From Fibrobacter intestinalis (GTDB taxonomy: Bacteria; Fibrobacterota; Fibrobacteria; Fibrobacterales; Fibrobacteraceae), in NCBI RefSeq assembly GCF_900167415.1, contig NZ_FUWU01000019.1, positions 1 to 55,746 on the forward strand: DNA of 55,746 nt, given 5' to 3'. A program made the translations under genes and the position numbers. Under the pieces are notes generated by a model, which saw only the letters and a program-made list of their open reading frames with translations, made no database searches and was not told the origin of the DNA. This document shows, piece after piece, positions 41,427 through 50,950 of the stretch (positions are counted from its first letter, which is position 1; each line of letters begins with the position of its first letter).

Positions 41427-44273
41427 TTATTTTTCTGTCGCCTTATACACGCCGTTCCAGACTTCTCCTGCTTTGACTGGAGGATTTAATTTATACGTCT
41501 GGCAGCGGGCAATAAAGACTTCGGAGGGCGTGGGCGGAGAACCCGGATCTTTTTCTTGCGTATGGGGTTCCAAAAGTTTGCACTCTTCAAATGCGGCAAT
41601 GGCTTCGTCCCATTTTTCGGCAAAGTAGAGTTCGTGCGCTTTCTTCCAGAAGGAGACCAGGAGCTTGAATTGGCCCGCGTCTTCGTCGGTGTTTGAAGCC
41701 AACAGTTCGTAGATTTGAACGGGTTCGGTTTTGCCGACGACATTCACCTTGTCGATGTATCGGGTGATGAATTCGTTTCGGTAGTCCGTTTTGTCGTCGG
41801 GATCCTGTTCTCCGGTCAGGACTTCCTTGCTCACTAGAATGTAAACGCCGTATTGCTTAGCGATGCTTTCCAGCCGGGAAGCCAAATTCACGGCGTCGCC
41901 CATGATGGTATAATTTTTCCGCGTTTCCGAACCCATGTTGCCGACGACGATTTCCCCGGAATTGATGCCGATTCTCGTGTGCATTTTGTAAACGGAATCC
42001 GGCCAGTCCGCTTTGCCGTTTTCCGATTCGGCTTTCCAGCGGGCGCGCAGCAGCAACTGGTTCTTTTGCATGGAAAGGGCGCAGAGGAGAGCGTTTCTTC
42101 GTTGATTTTTCAAAGGCGATGGCGCGCCGAAAAAGGCGATGATGGCATCCCCTTCGTATTTGTCCAAAGTTCCCTGGTGTTCTTCCTTGAGAATGTCCGT
42201 CATGACGCTCAGGTAGCTGTTCAACAGGACGACCAGTTTTTCGGGGTCGCCTATCTTTTCCGAAAAGGAAGAAAATCCCTGGATGTCCGTAAAATAGGCG
42301 GTCAGGTATTTCTTTTCTCCGCCGAGTTTCGGGAGCGTTTCGCTATTCAGCATCTGGTCGATTAAAACACTGGAAATATATTGTTTGAAGGATTTGTCCA
42401 AAAACGTCTTGTCCCGGTTTTCAAAATAGAAGCGGACGAGGAAGGAACCGAGGAACGCCCAGAAAATTTCGATGATATATGTTGCACAGCCGATATAGAA
42501 GCCGTTTTTGAAAAAGTGGAACGAAATGAAGACGTTTAACATCATCAGGCAGATAAGAAGCAGAATCGCCAGATACTGGAAGGCAAAAAGGCCGATGAGA
42601 ATCGCGAGAATCGCCATGACGATGTATAAAGCCGGATGGGGAAAATCCGAAATCATATAATCGTTGTTCAGAATGTTGTCCATGATGGTGGCGTGGACGA
42701 GGACGGCGGGGAAATGATCTTCTTGAGGCGCGTTGTAGAAATCGAACATGGCGGGAGCCGCACTGCCCAAAATGAAAATTTTTCCCTGATAGGTTTCGGG
42801 GGGAATCCTGCCTTCGATGACGTCGTAATAGGAAAGGTGCTGAAAGGTACGCTGCTGTGCGGGAATGTTGTAAGCGCTTTTGTAGTGCAGGATAAAATCC
42901 CCGTGTTCGTCGATGGGGACTTGTTTTCGCTTGCCAAAACGGATTTCTTCACCCGGTTTCAGTCCGCGGATTTGATTGGTGTCGGCTTGGAAAATTTCGG
43001 CGAGGACATCGGGCGAGAAAATGGAGAAGTTGGAAACCCAGCGTTTCTTTTTTTTGCTGTAGTGGAAATCCAGCAGGGCGGAGAGCCAGCTGCTTTCGCC
43101 TTCGCGCAGATTTTGGATTTCCGGTTGGAAAAAGCGGATGATTTCCCTGTCGTAATCGCTCAATTCTTCGTCGTCCATATCGAAGTCGCCTTCATTGGTC
43201 AAAATGGTGACGTTTCCATCTTCGTTTTTGAGTGCTTGGACTTGAGACGTGATTTCTACGAAATTTTCGGCGAGGCTGTCCTGAGGTTCCTGGGAAAGGA
43301 GCGATTTATATTGCAGGAGATGCCGGATCATCGGGTAGGTGATTTGCGGATAGGTTGTGCGTAAAATTCCGGAACTGTCGCGGTAAATGGCGAAAGGTTT
43401 TCCCAAATCGGCGTATTTCCCCGGAATGATTTGTACCGAATCCGGATTCGCCTGAAAAAGATGCATCAGGGCCGAGATGGAAAGAATCGGGTAAACCTGG
43501 GATTTTTCTTCGGGCCATATTGCGGAATTGGGAAAGCGGTAAAACAGGCGCATTCGGCGGACAATGCCGTCGTCGTCAGGGGTCGCGTTGACGACTCCAA
43601 AATTTTTGGACGCGTTGGAAAGCTCCGGGAAAACATTGTCGAGAAGATCTTTCTCTTCGATTTGAGAGGGGTCGGAAACTTGCTCTAGCTGAAATACCGG
43701 TCTGGAACGGATTTGCTTTGCCCGATTTCCCGTGCTAAGGGGCATCCATTGCGATTGGTGCTTGTAGTCCGTTCTGGAGCTGAATGTTCCGCACACAATG
43801 ACGTTGTTGTTTTGGGCGATGGTTCTCACCAGAATGGAATCGTAATCGTAGGACTGGCGGATTTTGTTGAAGTCCGCACGCCAATCGCGATCTGGGTAAA
43901 GTTCGCCGAGTACTTTTTCGGTGCGCCTGGCATTTCTGTTTCCGAAGTCGGCGTTTTTAAATAGGATGTCGAATGCGATGGCGGCCGCTCCGCCTTTTTC
44001 CAAATTTTGTACGACTTTGGCGTGGGTTTCCCGCGTCCATTCGTTATAGGGACCATATTTAGAAAGAGAGTTCTCGTCGATATCTACAATCAGAATGTCC
44101 TCGGAATGGCTTTCTTCATGGTCGGAGAGATATTTGGAAAATCCGTCGTAAAAAATGTATTCGGCACGGTGAAGAATGTCGGAGGGAATCAGAAGCAGGA
44201 CTAGCGTCATGATAACGCCGGCGAGGAGCCCTGCCAATGTGCGCTTGATTTTTTTGGGATGCTTGAATTTCAC
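41427..44273 (-). CDS. CHASE2 domain adenylate/guanylate cyclase
   Basis: A ~948-residue class III cyclase. A first membrane helix (AGLLAGVIMTLVLLLIPS) is followed by a long periplasmic CHASE2 sensor domain (HSEDILIVDIDENSLSKYGP, ..AAAIAFDILF). Three close helices lie near 600-680, and the cyclase domain follows: metal site TDIQGFSSFSEKIGD, DKYEGDAIIAFFGAP, and RIGINSGEIVVGN with YTIMGDAVNLASRLE. The C-terminus looks like a TPR pair. A GTG at 44273 or a TTG at 44315 could be the start; neither has a clear ribosome site. It would make cAMP in response to an outside signal. Confidence 0.85.
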   Translation of the reverse strand: MKFKHPKKIKRTLAGLLAGVIMTLVLLLIPSDILHRAEYIFYDGFSKYLSDHEESHSEDILIVDIDENSLSKYGPYNEWTRETHAKVVQNLEKGGAAAIAFDILFKNADFGNRNARRTEKVLGELYPDRDWRADFNKIRQSYDYDSILVRTIAQNNNVIVCGTFSSRTDYKHQSQWMPLSTGNRAKQIRSRPVFQLEQVSDPSQIEEKDLLDNVFPELSNASKNFGVVNATPDDDGIVRRMRLFYRFPNSAIWPEEKSQVYPILSISALMHLFQANPDSVQIIPGKYADLGKPFAIYRDSSGILRTTYPQITYPMIRHLLQYKSLLSQEPQDSLAENFVEITSQVQALKNEDGNVTILTNEGDFDMDDEELSDYDREIIRFFQPEIQNLREGESSWLSALLDFHYSKKKKRWVSNFSIFSPDVLAEIFQADTNQIRGLKPGEEIRFGKRKQVPIDEHGDFILHYKSAYNIPAQQRTFQHLSYYDVIEGRIPPETYQGKIFILGSAAPAMFDFYNAPQEDHFPAVLVHATIMDNILNNDYMISDFPHPALYIVMAILAILIGLFAFQYLAILLLICLMMLNVFISFHFFKNGFYIGCATYIIEIFWAFLGSFLVRFYFENRDKTFLDKSFKQYISSVLIDQMLNSETLPKLGGEKKYLTAYFTDIQGFSSFSEKIGDPEKLVVLLNSYLSVMTDILKEEHQGTLDKYEGDAIIAFFGAPSPLKNQRRNALLCALSMQKNQLLLRARWKAESENGKADWPDSVYKMHTRIGINSGEIVVGNMGSETRKNYTIMGDAVNLASRLESIAKQYGVYILVSKEVLTGEQDPDDKTDYRNEFITRYIDKVNVVGKTEPVQIYELLASNTDEDAGQFKLLVSFWKKAHELYFAEKWDEAIAAFEECKLLEPHTQEKDPGSPPTPSEVFIARCQTYKLNPPVKAGEVWNGVYKATEK

Positions 44274-44339
44274 AAGCAAAACATAGCAAAGAAAATGAAT
44301 GATGCGGCAGTGCAAGCGGCGGAGAAGAAATCGATTCTC

Positions 44340-44365
44340 CTAACTTTCCACTAACCACTAACTTG
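44340..44365. repeat. GTTAG-type repeat fragment
   Basis: On the minus strand the tract reads CAAGTTAGTGGTTAGTGG followed by AAAGTTAG. It belongs with the tracts at 38381 and 52027 and lies between divergent cyclase and ftsK genes. Confidence 0.35.
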
Positions 44366-44502
44366 TTTTGCAGCGTCTTCCGTTTCCAATTTCTTCCGGC
44401 GAATTGGAAATGTTGGCGGTTCGCCGCGTCGCTTTCGGGGGCGCATTTTCAAAGGAACGGTTTTGCTTTTGCACCGAGGCAAAATCCTTCGGGAAAATAA
44501 AT

Positions 44503-44517
44503 TATATTTGCTCCCGT
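44503..44517 (+). promoter_or_regulatory. TATATT -10 box adjoining the ftsK start
   Basis: TATATT (44503-44508) ends nine bases before the ATG at 44518. Either that ATG is used leaderless, or the downstream ATG at 44551 with its AAAGGGA site is used. Confidence 0.4.
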
Positions 44518-47364
44518 ATGAAAAAACGTTCCAAACAAAAGGGAAAGCAAATGGATCCGAAAACGCCCAGACGGATTTTGGGCGTTATATTGCTGGCTTT
44601 TGGATTCTTGCTGCTGGTTTCGCTGGTCTCGTTTATCGGCAGTGAAAAAAATGGGCTTGGCCCGATTTTTGGGACAGCGGTTCCGCAGGCTTTTATTTAT
44701 GTGTTTGGAAAGTTCTCGGCAACCATGGTGTCCGTCTGCTCGATATGCTGGGGAATTTGGATTCTTCTTTCCAGGGAATGCCCGAAATATTTAAAAGTTT
44801 GTTTCGGCATATCCATCCTTTGCGTTCTTTGCCCGGCGATATTTTCTCTGCTCGCCGCCCATTCCGGAAACCTGTCTTTAAATGACGAAGCTTTGTATGC
44901 GTCGGGAGGTCGTTTCGGTTTCTTTTTGGTGCACACATTGCTTTGGCCTGTTTTTGGAAAAGAAAATTTTGTCCTGCCGTTCCTCTTTTTGCTTTTAGTT
45001 CTCCTTGTTGTTTTTGTAGCCTTTTTTCATTTCCCGTTGGCGAAATTGGGATTTTTAAAAATGCCTTTTGTCGGCTTTGCCGGTTTTGTCCGCTGGATGT
45101 TCGCCCGTTCGGAAAAGGAAATTGCAAGCCCGAAATCGGATTTGAAAAAAACAAAAGGAACTGCGGAAAAATCTTTGGAAAAAGCAAAAGCCAAGGCGGC
45201 GAAAGCGAACGAATGGAATAGCGATTATACCATGTTGGGCATCGAAGCGAAACCGTTTCGCGGAGTCGCAGGCGCATTTGACGGAACTCTTCCTGTAGAG
45301 CAGCCCGCTCCGTTCCGGGAAGAAACGGAAACGCCGTCTTTGGTGAGTCCGGAGGCGACCGCTTCGGAAACGCCTTCCAACGAAGAGGCTTCTTCCAATG
45401 TGGCGGAGAGGGAAATCGAAGAGAAGGAACGCTATTTGCGCGAAAACGAAAAGCGCATGGGCGCCTTGGAAGTCCGAGCGTTGCGAGACGAAATTGCCCA
45501 CTTGCGTCAGGTTCAGCAAATGAACAATTGGGAAAACGACCGCCATAGCCGTCCGACAATTAAAGGCGTTGTGGTGCGCGGAAACGATTTTGCCAAGAAA
45601 GATTTGCCCGAGGAGATCGGTCCGGAAAATCTTCAGGAAGTAAAGGCTCCCGCAGAAGAATCTGCGGCGGATTTGCCGTCGGAGTCCCCTCAGACCGCGG
45701 AAAATACGACAACGGAATTGCGCTATGACGAATATGTGATTCCCCAGGTCGCCGAAATTCTCGATACGCCGCCGGAGCAGAAGCCAGACTATACGGCGGA
45801 AGAACTGGATGAAATCAGTCACCAGTTAGAAGAGCAATTGGAAAATTTTAAAGTGAAAGGGAAAGTTCTGGGCATTTCGACGGGACCGATGATTACCCGT
45901 TTTGAAGTGGAACCCGGGCCGGGCGTGAAGGTCTCGCGTTTTACGACTCTCCATGAAGATTTGGCCCTGGCGCTGAAAGCGAAGTCCATTCGGATTCTGG
46001 CTCCGATTCCCGGAAAGTCCCTGGTCGGCGTGGAAGTGCCGAATCGCAAATTGCAGACGGTCTATTGTCGGGAGATTTTTGAAAGCCCTCTATTTAAACC
46101 GCAGCCGGATAAATTGATTATCGCTTTGGGCAAGGACATTACCGGAAATTCTTATACGATGGATCTTTGCCGCGCACCGCACATTTTGATTGCCGGTCAG
46201 ACGGGTTCGGGCAAGTCGGTTTGCATCAACACGCTGATGGCGAGCCTTCTTTTCAGCAAGTCTCCCGATGAATTGCGGATGATTCTGGTGGACCCGAAAG
46301 TCGTGGAATTGAAACTCTACGAGAACATTCCGCATTTGCTCGCTCCGGTGGTCACGCAGCCCGATGTCGCCGTGAGCGCTTTGCGTTGGGGCTGTGTGGA
46401 AATGGATCGCCGTTATGAAGTTCTCGCTCAGTATAAAGTGCGAAATCTGGTCGGCTATAATCAAAAACGCCGGGAACAGCAGGAATTGATTCGCCAGATA
46501 GAAGAAAAGAAGGCGGCTTACGAATCGGCGAAGGCCCTTGCCGAAAAAATCGAAGAAGAAAACCGGCAAGAGGTGGAACGGGCGACTGCCAGCGGGGAAT
46601 CTCCGGCTCTTCAGGTGGTTCCCGAAATTCCCGACCCAAAGGATATCCCTCCGATGCCCACGGACATCATGGAAAATATGCCCTATATCGTCGTGGTCAT
46701 CGACGAACTTGCCGATTTGATGATGGTGGCGGGAAAGGAAGTGGAAAAATACATCGCCCGGATTGCGCAAAAGGCGCGAGCGGTCGGAATCCATCTGGTC
46801 ATTGCGACGCAGCGTCCTTCGGTCAATGTGATTACGGGGCTTATCAAGGCGAACCTTCCCGCGCGAATCAGTTTTAAGGTCGCTTCCCTTGTGGATTCCC
46901 GGACCGTAATGGATCGGGGCGGTGCAGAAAAACTGCTCGGTCGGGGCGATATGCTCTACCGTTCTGGGGACGATCCGGAACCGATTCGTGTGCACGGCGG
47001 CTTTTTGACGGATGAAGAAGTGGAGAAGCTGGCGGATTTTTGCGCGGACCAGAATGTGCATTTTGAAAGATTGGAGTCCTTTGACGTGGACGATCCTGCC
47101 GAGGATGCCGAAAACGCCGACGGCGCCGCCAATCTGTCTGGTAAAATTGACGGGTTGGCCATGGATGTCGCTCGCTACGGCATGGAGCGAGGCTCCCTTT
47201 CCGCTTCCGAAGTGCAACGCCATTTCTCTGTCGGGTTCAGCCGTGCGGGAAAAATTCTGGATCAGCTGGAAAGGTTGCGAGTCTGCGGACCGAAACGCGG
47301 TTCCAAGCCCCGCGAAATGCTGGTGAACGACGAACAGTCCCTTTATGACCTATGGCCTCGCTGA
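44518..47364 (+). CDS. ftsK: DNA translocase FtsK/SpoIIIE
   Basis: A ~948-residue DNA pump that clears the chromosome at the division septum and activates XerCD recombination. Four N-terminal helices anchor it (about 25-45, 60-85, 95-125, 150-180), then a charged linker (~210-430), then the RecA-like motor with Walker A GQTGSGKSV and Walker B VVVIDELADLMM, and GLIKANLPARISFKV. A coiled insertion with many Glu/Lys lies between the Walker motifs (~670-720). The C-terminal winged helix (EVQRHFSVGFSRAGKILDQL) reads KOPS sequences. The start may be 44518 or 44551. It overlaps the next gene by 13 bases. Confidence 0.93.
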   Translation: MKKRSKQKGKQMDPKTPRRILGVILLAFGFLLLVSLVSFIGSEKNGLGPIFGTAVPQAFIYVFGKFSATMVSVCSICWGIWILLSRECPKYLKVCFGISILCVLCPAIFSLLAAHSGNLSLNDEALYASGGRFGFFLVHTLLWPVFGKENFVLPFLFLLLVLLVVFVAFFHFPLAKLGFLKMPFVGFAGFVRWMFARSEKEIASPKSDLKKTKGTAEKSLEKAKAKAAKANEWNSDYTMLGIEAKPFRGVAGAFDGTLPVEQPAPFREETETPSLVSPEATASETPSNEEASSNVAEREIEEKERYLRENEKRMGALEVRALRDEIAHLRQVQQMNNWENDRHSRPTIKGVVVRGNDFAKKDLPEEIGPENLQEVKAPAEESAADLPSESPQTAENTTTELRYDEYVIPQVAEILDTPPEQKPDYTAEELDEISHQLEEQLENFKVKGKVLGISTGPMITRFEVEPGPGVKVSRFTTLHEDLALALKAKSIRILAPIPGKSLVGVEVPNRKLQTVYCREIFESPLFKPQPDKLIIALGKDITGNSYTMDLCRAPHILIAGQTGSGKSVCINTLMASLLFSKSPDELRMILVDPKVVELKLYENIPHLLAPVVTQPDVAVSALRWGCVEMDRRYEVLAQYKVRNLVGYNQKRREQQELIRQIEEKKAAYESAKALAEKIEEENRQEVERATASGESPALQVVPEIPDPKDIPPMPTDIMENMPYIVVVIDELADLMMVAGKEVEKYIARIAQKARAVGIHLVIATQRPSVNVITGLIKANLPARISFKVASLVDSRTVMDRGGAEKLLGRGDMLYRSGDDPEPIRVHGGFLTDEEVEKLADFCADQNVHFERLESFDVDDPAEDAENADGAANLSGKIDGLAMDVARYGMERGSLSASEVQRHFSVGFSRAGKILDQLERLRVCGPKRGSKPREMLVNDEQSLYDLWPR

Positions 47365-48317
47365 ACTCTAAAACTCGGGCTCCTCGCAATCGGACGCTGA
47401 CCATTTCTTCCGAAGAAATCGCTCGCTTGCAAAAGCGGCTTGTTGTGGATTCCGGGGAAAATTCCTTGCCGACGCTTGTCGAAAAAACGATTCTTGGGGA
47501 TTCTTTGCGAGTCCTTCCCAAGATTCCGTCCTCTTTTGCGGATTTGCTCATTGTGGATCCGCCATACAACCTTTCCAAAAATTTTAATGGCAACCGCTTT
47601 TCTGCCATGTCGTCTGAGGATTACGAAGCCTATCTCGATTCTTGGATGGGGGAACTTGTCCGGATTTTGAAACCGGAGGGCTCGCTTTACGTTTGTGGCG
47701 ATTGGAAATGCACGTCGGCAATTCAGCGTTCTATTGAAAACAAATTAACGGTGATGAACCGCATTTCCTGGGGACGCGAAAAGGGACGAGGGGCTTTGTC
47801 AAACTGGAAAAACAGCATGGAGGATATTTGGTTCGCCGTCAAAAATCCGAATGCTTACACCTTTCATGCGGACGCGGTGCGCTTGCGCCGACGGGTAATC
47901 GCTCCCTATAAAACGGATGGCCTTCCAAAGGATTGGCTCGATTCGGATTGCGGAAAATTTCGTGATACGGCTCCATCGAATTTTTGGGACGACATCAGCA
48001 TTCCCTTTTGGAGTATGCCCGAAAATACGGATCATCCCACCCAGAAACCGGAAAAGCTTTTGGCAAAACTGATTTTAGCTTCTTCCAATCCGGGCGATAT
48101 GGTTTTTGATCCCTTTTTGGGAAGCGGGACGACAAGCGTTGTCGCTAAAAAATTGGGCCGCCGTTTTTGTGGAATCGAGCAAAATCTGGAATACGCCTGC
48201 CTTGCGGAAAAAAGATTGGAGCTGGCGGAATCGGACAATTCCATTCAGGGTTATACGGATGGTATTTTTTGGGAAAGGAACTCCCTTGGTGCGCAGAAAT
48301 GCAAGACGAAAAAATAA
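47352..48317 (+). CDS. Site-specific DNA methyltransferase (beta class, orphan)
   Basis: A 321-residue DNA N4/N6 methyltransferase. The catalytic motif DPPYNLSK is near residue 73 and the AdoMet motif FDPFLGSGTTSVVAKKLGRR is near 256, so the order DPPY then FxGxG marks the beta class. No restriction endonuclease is beside it, so it may be an orphan regulatory methylase or part of a host defence whose partner is elsewhere. The gene overlaps ftsK at the start and the MetH-domain gene at the end. Confidence 0.82.
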   Translation: MASLNSKTRAPRNRTLTISSEEIARLQKRLVVDSGENSLPTLVEKTILGDSLRVLPKIPSSFADLLIVDPPYNLSKNFNGNRFSAMSSEDYEAYLDSWMGELVRILKPEGSLYVCGDWKCTSAIQRSIENKLTVMNRISWGREKGRGALSNWKNSMEDIWFAVKNPNAYTFHADAVRLRRRVIAPYKTDGLPKDWLDSDCGKFRDTAPSNFWDDISIPFWSMPENTDHPTQKPEKLLAKLILASSNPGDMVFDPFLGSGTTSVVAKKLGRRFCGIEQNLEYACLAEKRLELAESDNSIQGYTDGIFWERNSLGAQKCKTKK

Positions 48318-49192
48318 AATGGCGTTCGTCGCCGCCCCCTAAAATGCCTGGCGTGCAGGTGATTCTCGACCAGAATCTCGAAGAGCTGGTTCCGTTTATC
48401 GACTGGTTTTACTTTTTTTACGGCTGGCGGATTCCGGGAAAATTTCCGGAACTTTTGGAAGGGGACTCGCCTAAGGCGGAAGCCGCGCGGAAACTCTACG
48501 GCGATGCGCAAGAATTGCTTCAAAAGGCGATAGCGAAAAAGTGGATTCGGGCGAATGGAATCTGTGGAGTGTTTCCGGTAAATCGCCATGGAGAAACTCT
48601 GGAATTGCGTTCCGAATTTGGCTCGTTCCGCTTTGAATTTTTGCGGGAACAGGAAGTGCGCAGTGGCATTTGCAGAAATCGATCGCTGGCGGATTTTGTG
48701 AACCCGAAGGAAACGGATTACATGGGACTCTTTGCGGTTTCCGCCGGTTTCCAGATCGCGGAACAGTCGGAAGAGTTCAAAAAGAAAGGCGATGAATATT
48801 CGGCGCTACTTCTCCAATCGCTGGGCGGTCGCCTGACCGAGGCTTTTTCCCAAAAATTGCACTTGGACGTGATGAAAAAGTATTGGGGCTATTTGCCGGA
48901 AAATGCGGAACCCTTTGGAATAAGGCCTGCTCCCGGGTATCCGGCTTGCCCGGACCATACGGAAAAACTGCCGATTTGGCAAGCGATGCGGGTTCAGGAA
49001 AAAACGGGGATCGCTCTTTCGGACTCGTTTATGATGATTCCCGAAAATGCGACTTGCGGCTATTATTTTGCGCATCCGAAAAGCGGCTATTTTTCCATCG
49101 GGAAAATTGGCGAAGACCAGCTTTTGGAATACGCCCGGCGCAAGAATTGGACGTTGGAAACGGCGCGCAGATGGTTGTGCCCTCGAGAATAA
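48299..49192 (+). CDS. Free-standing MetH activation domain protein
   Basis: A 297-residue protein that matches the C-terminal AdoMet-binding reactivation domain of cobalamin-dependent methionine synthase (PF02965). Blocks are PFIDWFYFFYGWRIPGKFPE, RPAPGYPACPDHTEK (AdoMet binding), and GYYFAHPKSGYFSIGKIGEDQ. In full MetH this domain reactivates cob(II)alamin with AdoMet. Here it is a separate gene, so the organism probably has a split methionine synthase. The start at 48299 overlaps the methyltransferase gene by 19 bases; another ATG 15 codons later is possible. Confidence 0.85.
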   Translation: MQDEKIKWRSSPPPKMPGVQVILDQNLEELVPFIDWFYFFYGWRIPGKFPELLEGDSPKAEAARKLYGDAQELLQKAIAKKWIRANGICGVFPVNRHGETLELRSEFGSFRFEFLREQEVRSGICRNRSLADFVNPKETDYMGLFAVSAGFQIAEQSEEFKKKGDEYSALLLQSLGGRLTEAFSQKLHLDVMKKYWGYLPENAEPFGIRPAPGYPACPDHTEKLPIWQAMRVQEKTGIALSDSFMMIPENATCGYYFAHPKSGYFSIGKIGEDQLLEYARRKNWTLETARRWLCPRE

Positions 49193-49194
49193 AT

Positions 49195-49208
49195 TATATT
49201 GACTCGCG
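49195..49208 (+). promoter_or_regulatory. TATATT -10 box adjoining a small membrane protein start
   Basis: TATATT (49195-49200) is followed by eight bases and ATG 49209. No ribosome site fits. The box overlaps the region just after the MetH-domain stop. Confidence 0.5.
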
Positions 49209-49622
49209 ATGGTGGATATCTGCTCCTACGTTTTGATCTTGGCGTCTGTAGTTCTATTTGGTTACAGCCTTTCTCGCCTTATCGATGGCTTTAGCACGGT
49301 TCAAAAGAAAATGCAGGATTATCGGCAGATGCTTGCGGAATACGAAGCCCCTCCTGATGCGACCCGCCGGATCAATACTTTGCAAAACGGCTTTCTGGCG
49401 CTGGGTTATGTCGTGCTGGCGCATCTCGCCGGTTTCACTTTGTGGTTTCTCGCTTTAATGGCTGCGAAATTTACGCTTTCCTGCTGCTTCTCGGACAAGC
49501 TGCATTGCCTTGTCATCCACAGGGAACGTACGCTTTCCAGACGCTTTTACGGGCTTCTCAAAGCGGACGCCCTGCTGAATATCTTTTTGAGTGCCTTCTT
49601 GCTCCTTGTGCTTGTTCTATGA
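49209..49622 (+). CDS. Membrane protein of unknown function
   Basis: A 137-residue protein with about four hydrophobic segments: 3-20, 57-82, 78-90 and 117-137. A charged loop (TVQKKMQDYRQMLAEYEAPP) lies after the first helix. No family is recognised. The start follows a TATATT box directly. The next 170 bases hold no gene. Confidence 0.5.
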   Translation: MVDICSYVLILASVVLFGYSLSRLIDGFSTVQKKMQDYRQMLAEYEAPPDATRRINTLQNGFLALGYVVLAHLAGFTLWFLALMAAKFTLSCCFSDKLHCLVIHRERTLSRRFYGLLKADALLNIFLSAFLLLVLVL

Positions 49623-49791
49623 TAGGACCTTCTCTAAAAATGCCTTTTCAAAAATTCGGTTGCGACGCGTTGCGCTGTTTCGGGTTGCTTCGTTGCTCCG
49701 CTTTTCGGGGTGTCTTATCGGTTGCCGAACCCGTCGAAATATCCTCGGTCTCTCTCGACGTTCCTTCTCCAGCGCCATTTTTAGAGGGACC

Positions 49792-50325
49792 ATGAAAAAA
49801 ATTCTGTTTTTGGCACTCTGTTTTTTCTCGGCTTCTTTTGCTCAAAAAATGCCTTTTGTTGTCGGCGCTGTCGCGGAATCCGGTTACGGCATTTTGGATG
49901 ACGGTTCGGAAGGGGCGGGGCTAAACAGGATGACTCCTTTTGTCGGCATCTGGTTGCAGGGCATAGGCGCATTGCGCTTGGGCTATGGCATTTACAATTA
50001 TTCGCGAACGGACGGCGAGGGCGATCATCTTTCGGTTCGTTCCCGGGCATTGAACGTCTCTTTGAATATCGCGCCGGGCGGAGCCGGACGTCCTTATTTC
50101 ATCGGGTCTTTTTCCCGCGCCCGAAAGCTCTCCAATATCGGGGACGTAACCTGGTATGAATGGGGTGTTGGGGGTGGGGCGACTTTTCAGGTGCTTCCCA
50201 CGGCGGCTATCGTCACGGAGTTGGAATACCGCTGGATTCTTTCCCATTACGATCCGGTCGCGGATTTGCGTGTAAAAGGAAGCCGTCTTCAATTTAATGT
50301 CGGTTTTATGGTCTATGTCTTCTAA
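49792..50325 (+). CDS. Outer membrane beta-barrel protein (OmpA/OprF-type small barrel)
   Basis: A 177-residue protein with a signal peptide (KKILFLALCFFSASFA) and then about eight strands with Gly/aromatic alternation, ending in YVF. It looks like a small eight-strand barrel of the OMP_b-brl type. GAGGGA precedes ATG 49792. Function unknown. Its end overlaps the start of nadD by 11 bases. Confidence 0.62.
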   Translation: MKKILFLALCFFSASFAQKMPFVVGAVAESGYGILDDGSEGAGLNRMTPFVGIWLQGIGALRLGYGIYNYSRTDGEGDHLSVRSRALNVSLNIAPGGAGRPYFIGSFSRARKLSNIGDVTWYEWGVGGGATFQVLPTAAIVTELEYRWILSHYDPVADLRVKGSRLQFNVGFMVYVF

Positions 50326-50950
50326 ATCGGTCGCTATTTTCGGCGGAGCTTTTGACCCGGTTCATCGGGATCATGTTCGCCTTGCCCGCCTTTGCTTGGA
50401 TTTAAAACTTTGCGATGAACTCTGGTTTGTTCCGAGTCCCGACAGATGGGACAAAAAACTTTTTGCCTCTCCGGCAGATAGGCTTGCCATGCTGGATCTG
50501 GTGGTGGGCGACGATCCGCGCATTCGTGTTTCTGAAATGGAATTGAACATGGGAGATTATCGGGGTTCCTATGTTTCGATGAGTTTGTTCCGCGAAAAAT
50601 TTCCGGGCGTGAATTTCCGGCTCCTTGTCGGGGCGGACAGCTATCTGGGCATTCCGCATTGGCGGGATCCCTTGCATTTTTTTGGAACGGAATTTAACGG
50701 TGCTCAGCTCCTCAAAGAATTTGAACTGATTGTTTTTGAACGCCGGGGTTCTCCGAAACCCGACATGGCGGGGCACTTGGCAAAAGGCTATGCGCAGATG
50801 TTCTGGGTAGGACGCGAACAGAATTTTGACGGCAAATATGCGAGCAGCGAAATCCGCAAGGAACTTTTCTTTGGTTCCGGAAAAAAGCCGGAAGGCCTGG
50901 ATGAAAAAGTGTTCGACTATATCCGAAACAATAATTTGTACCGTCTATGA
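50315..50950 (+). CDS. nadD: Nicotinate-nucleotide adenylyltransferase
   Basis: A 211-residue enzyme of NAD synthesis that joins nicotinate mononucleotide and ATP. The nucleotidyltransferase motif is GGAFDPVHRDH (residues 10-20), with a second block SSEIRKEL near 175, matching the ISSTxIR motif. Slight changes from the usual GSFDPxHxGH are seen. It overlaps the barrel gene before it and the pseudouridine synthase gene after it (ATGA). Confidence 0.85.
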   Translation: MSSKSVAIFGGAFDPVHRDHVRLARLCLDLKLCDELWFVPSPDRWDKKLFASPADRLAMLDLVVGDDPRIRVSEMELNMGDYRGSYVSMSLFREKFPGVNFRLLVGADSYLGIPHWRDPLHFFGTEFNGAQLLKEFELIVFERRGSPKPDMAGHLAKGYAQMFWVGREQNFDGKYASSEIRKELFFGSGKKPEGLDEKVFDYIRNNNLYRL

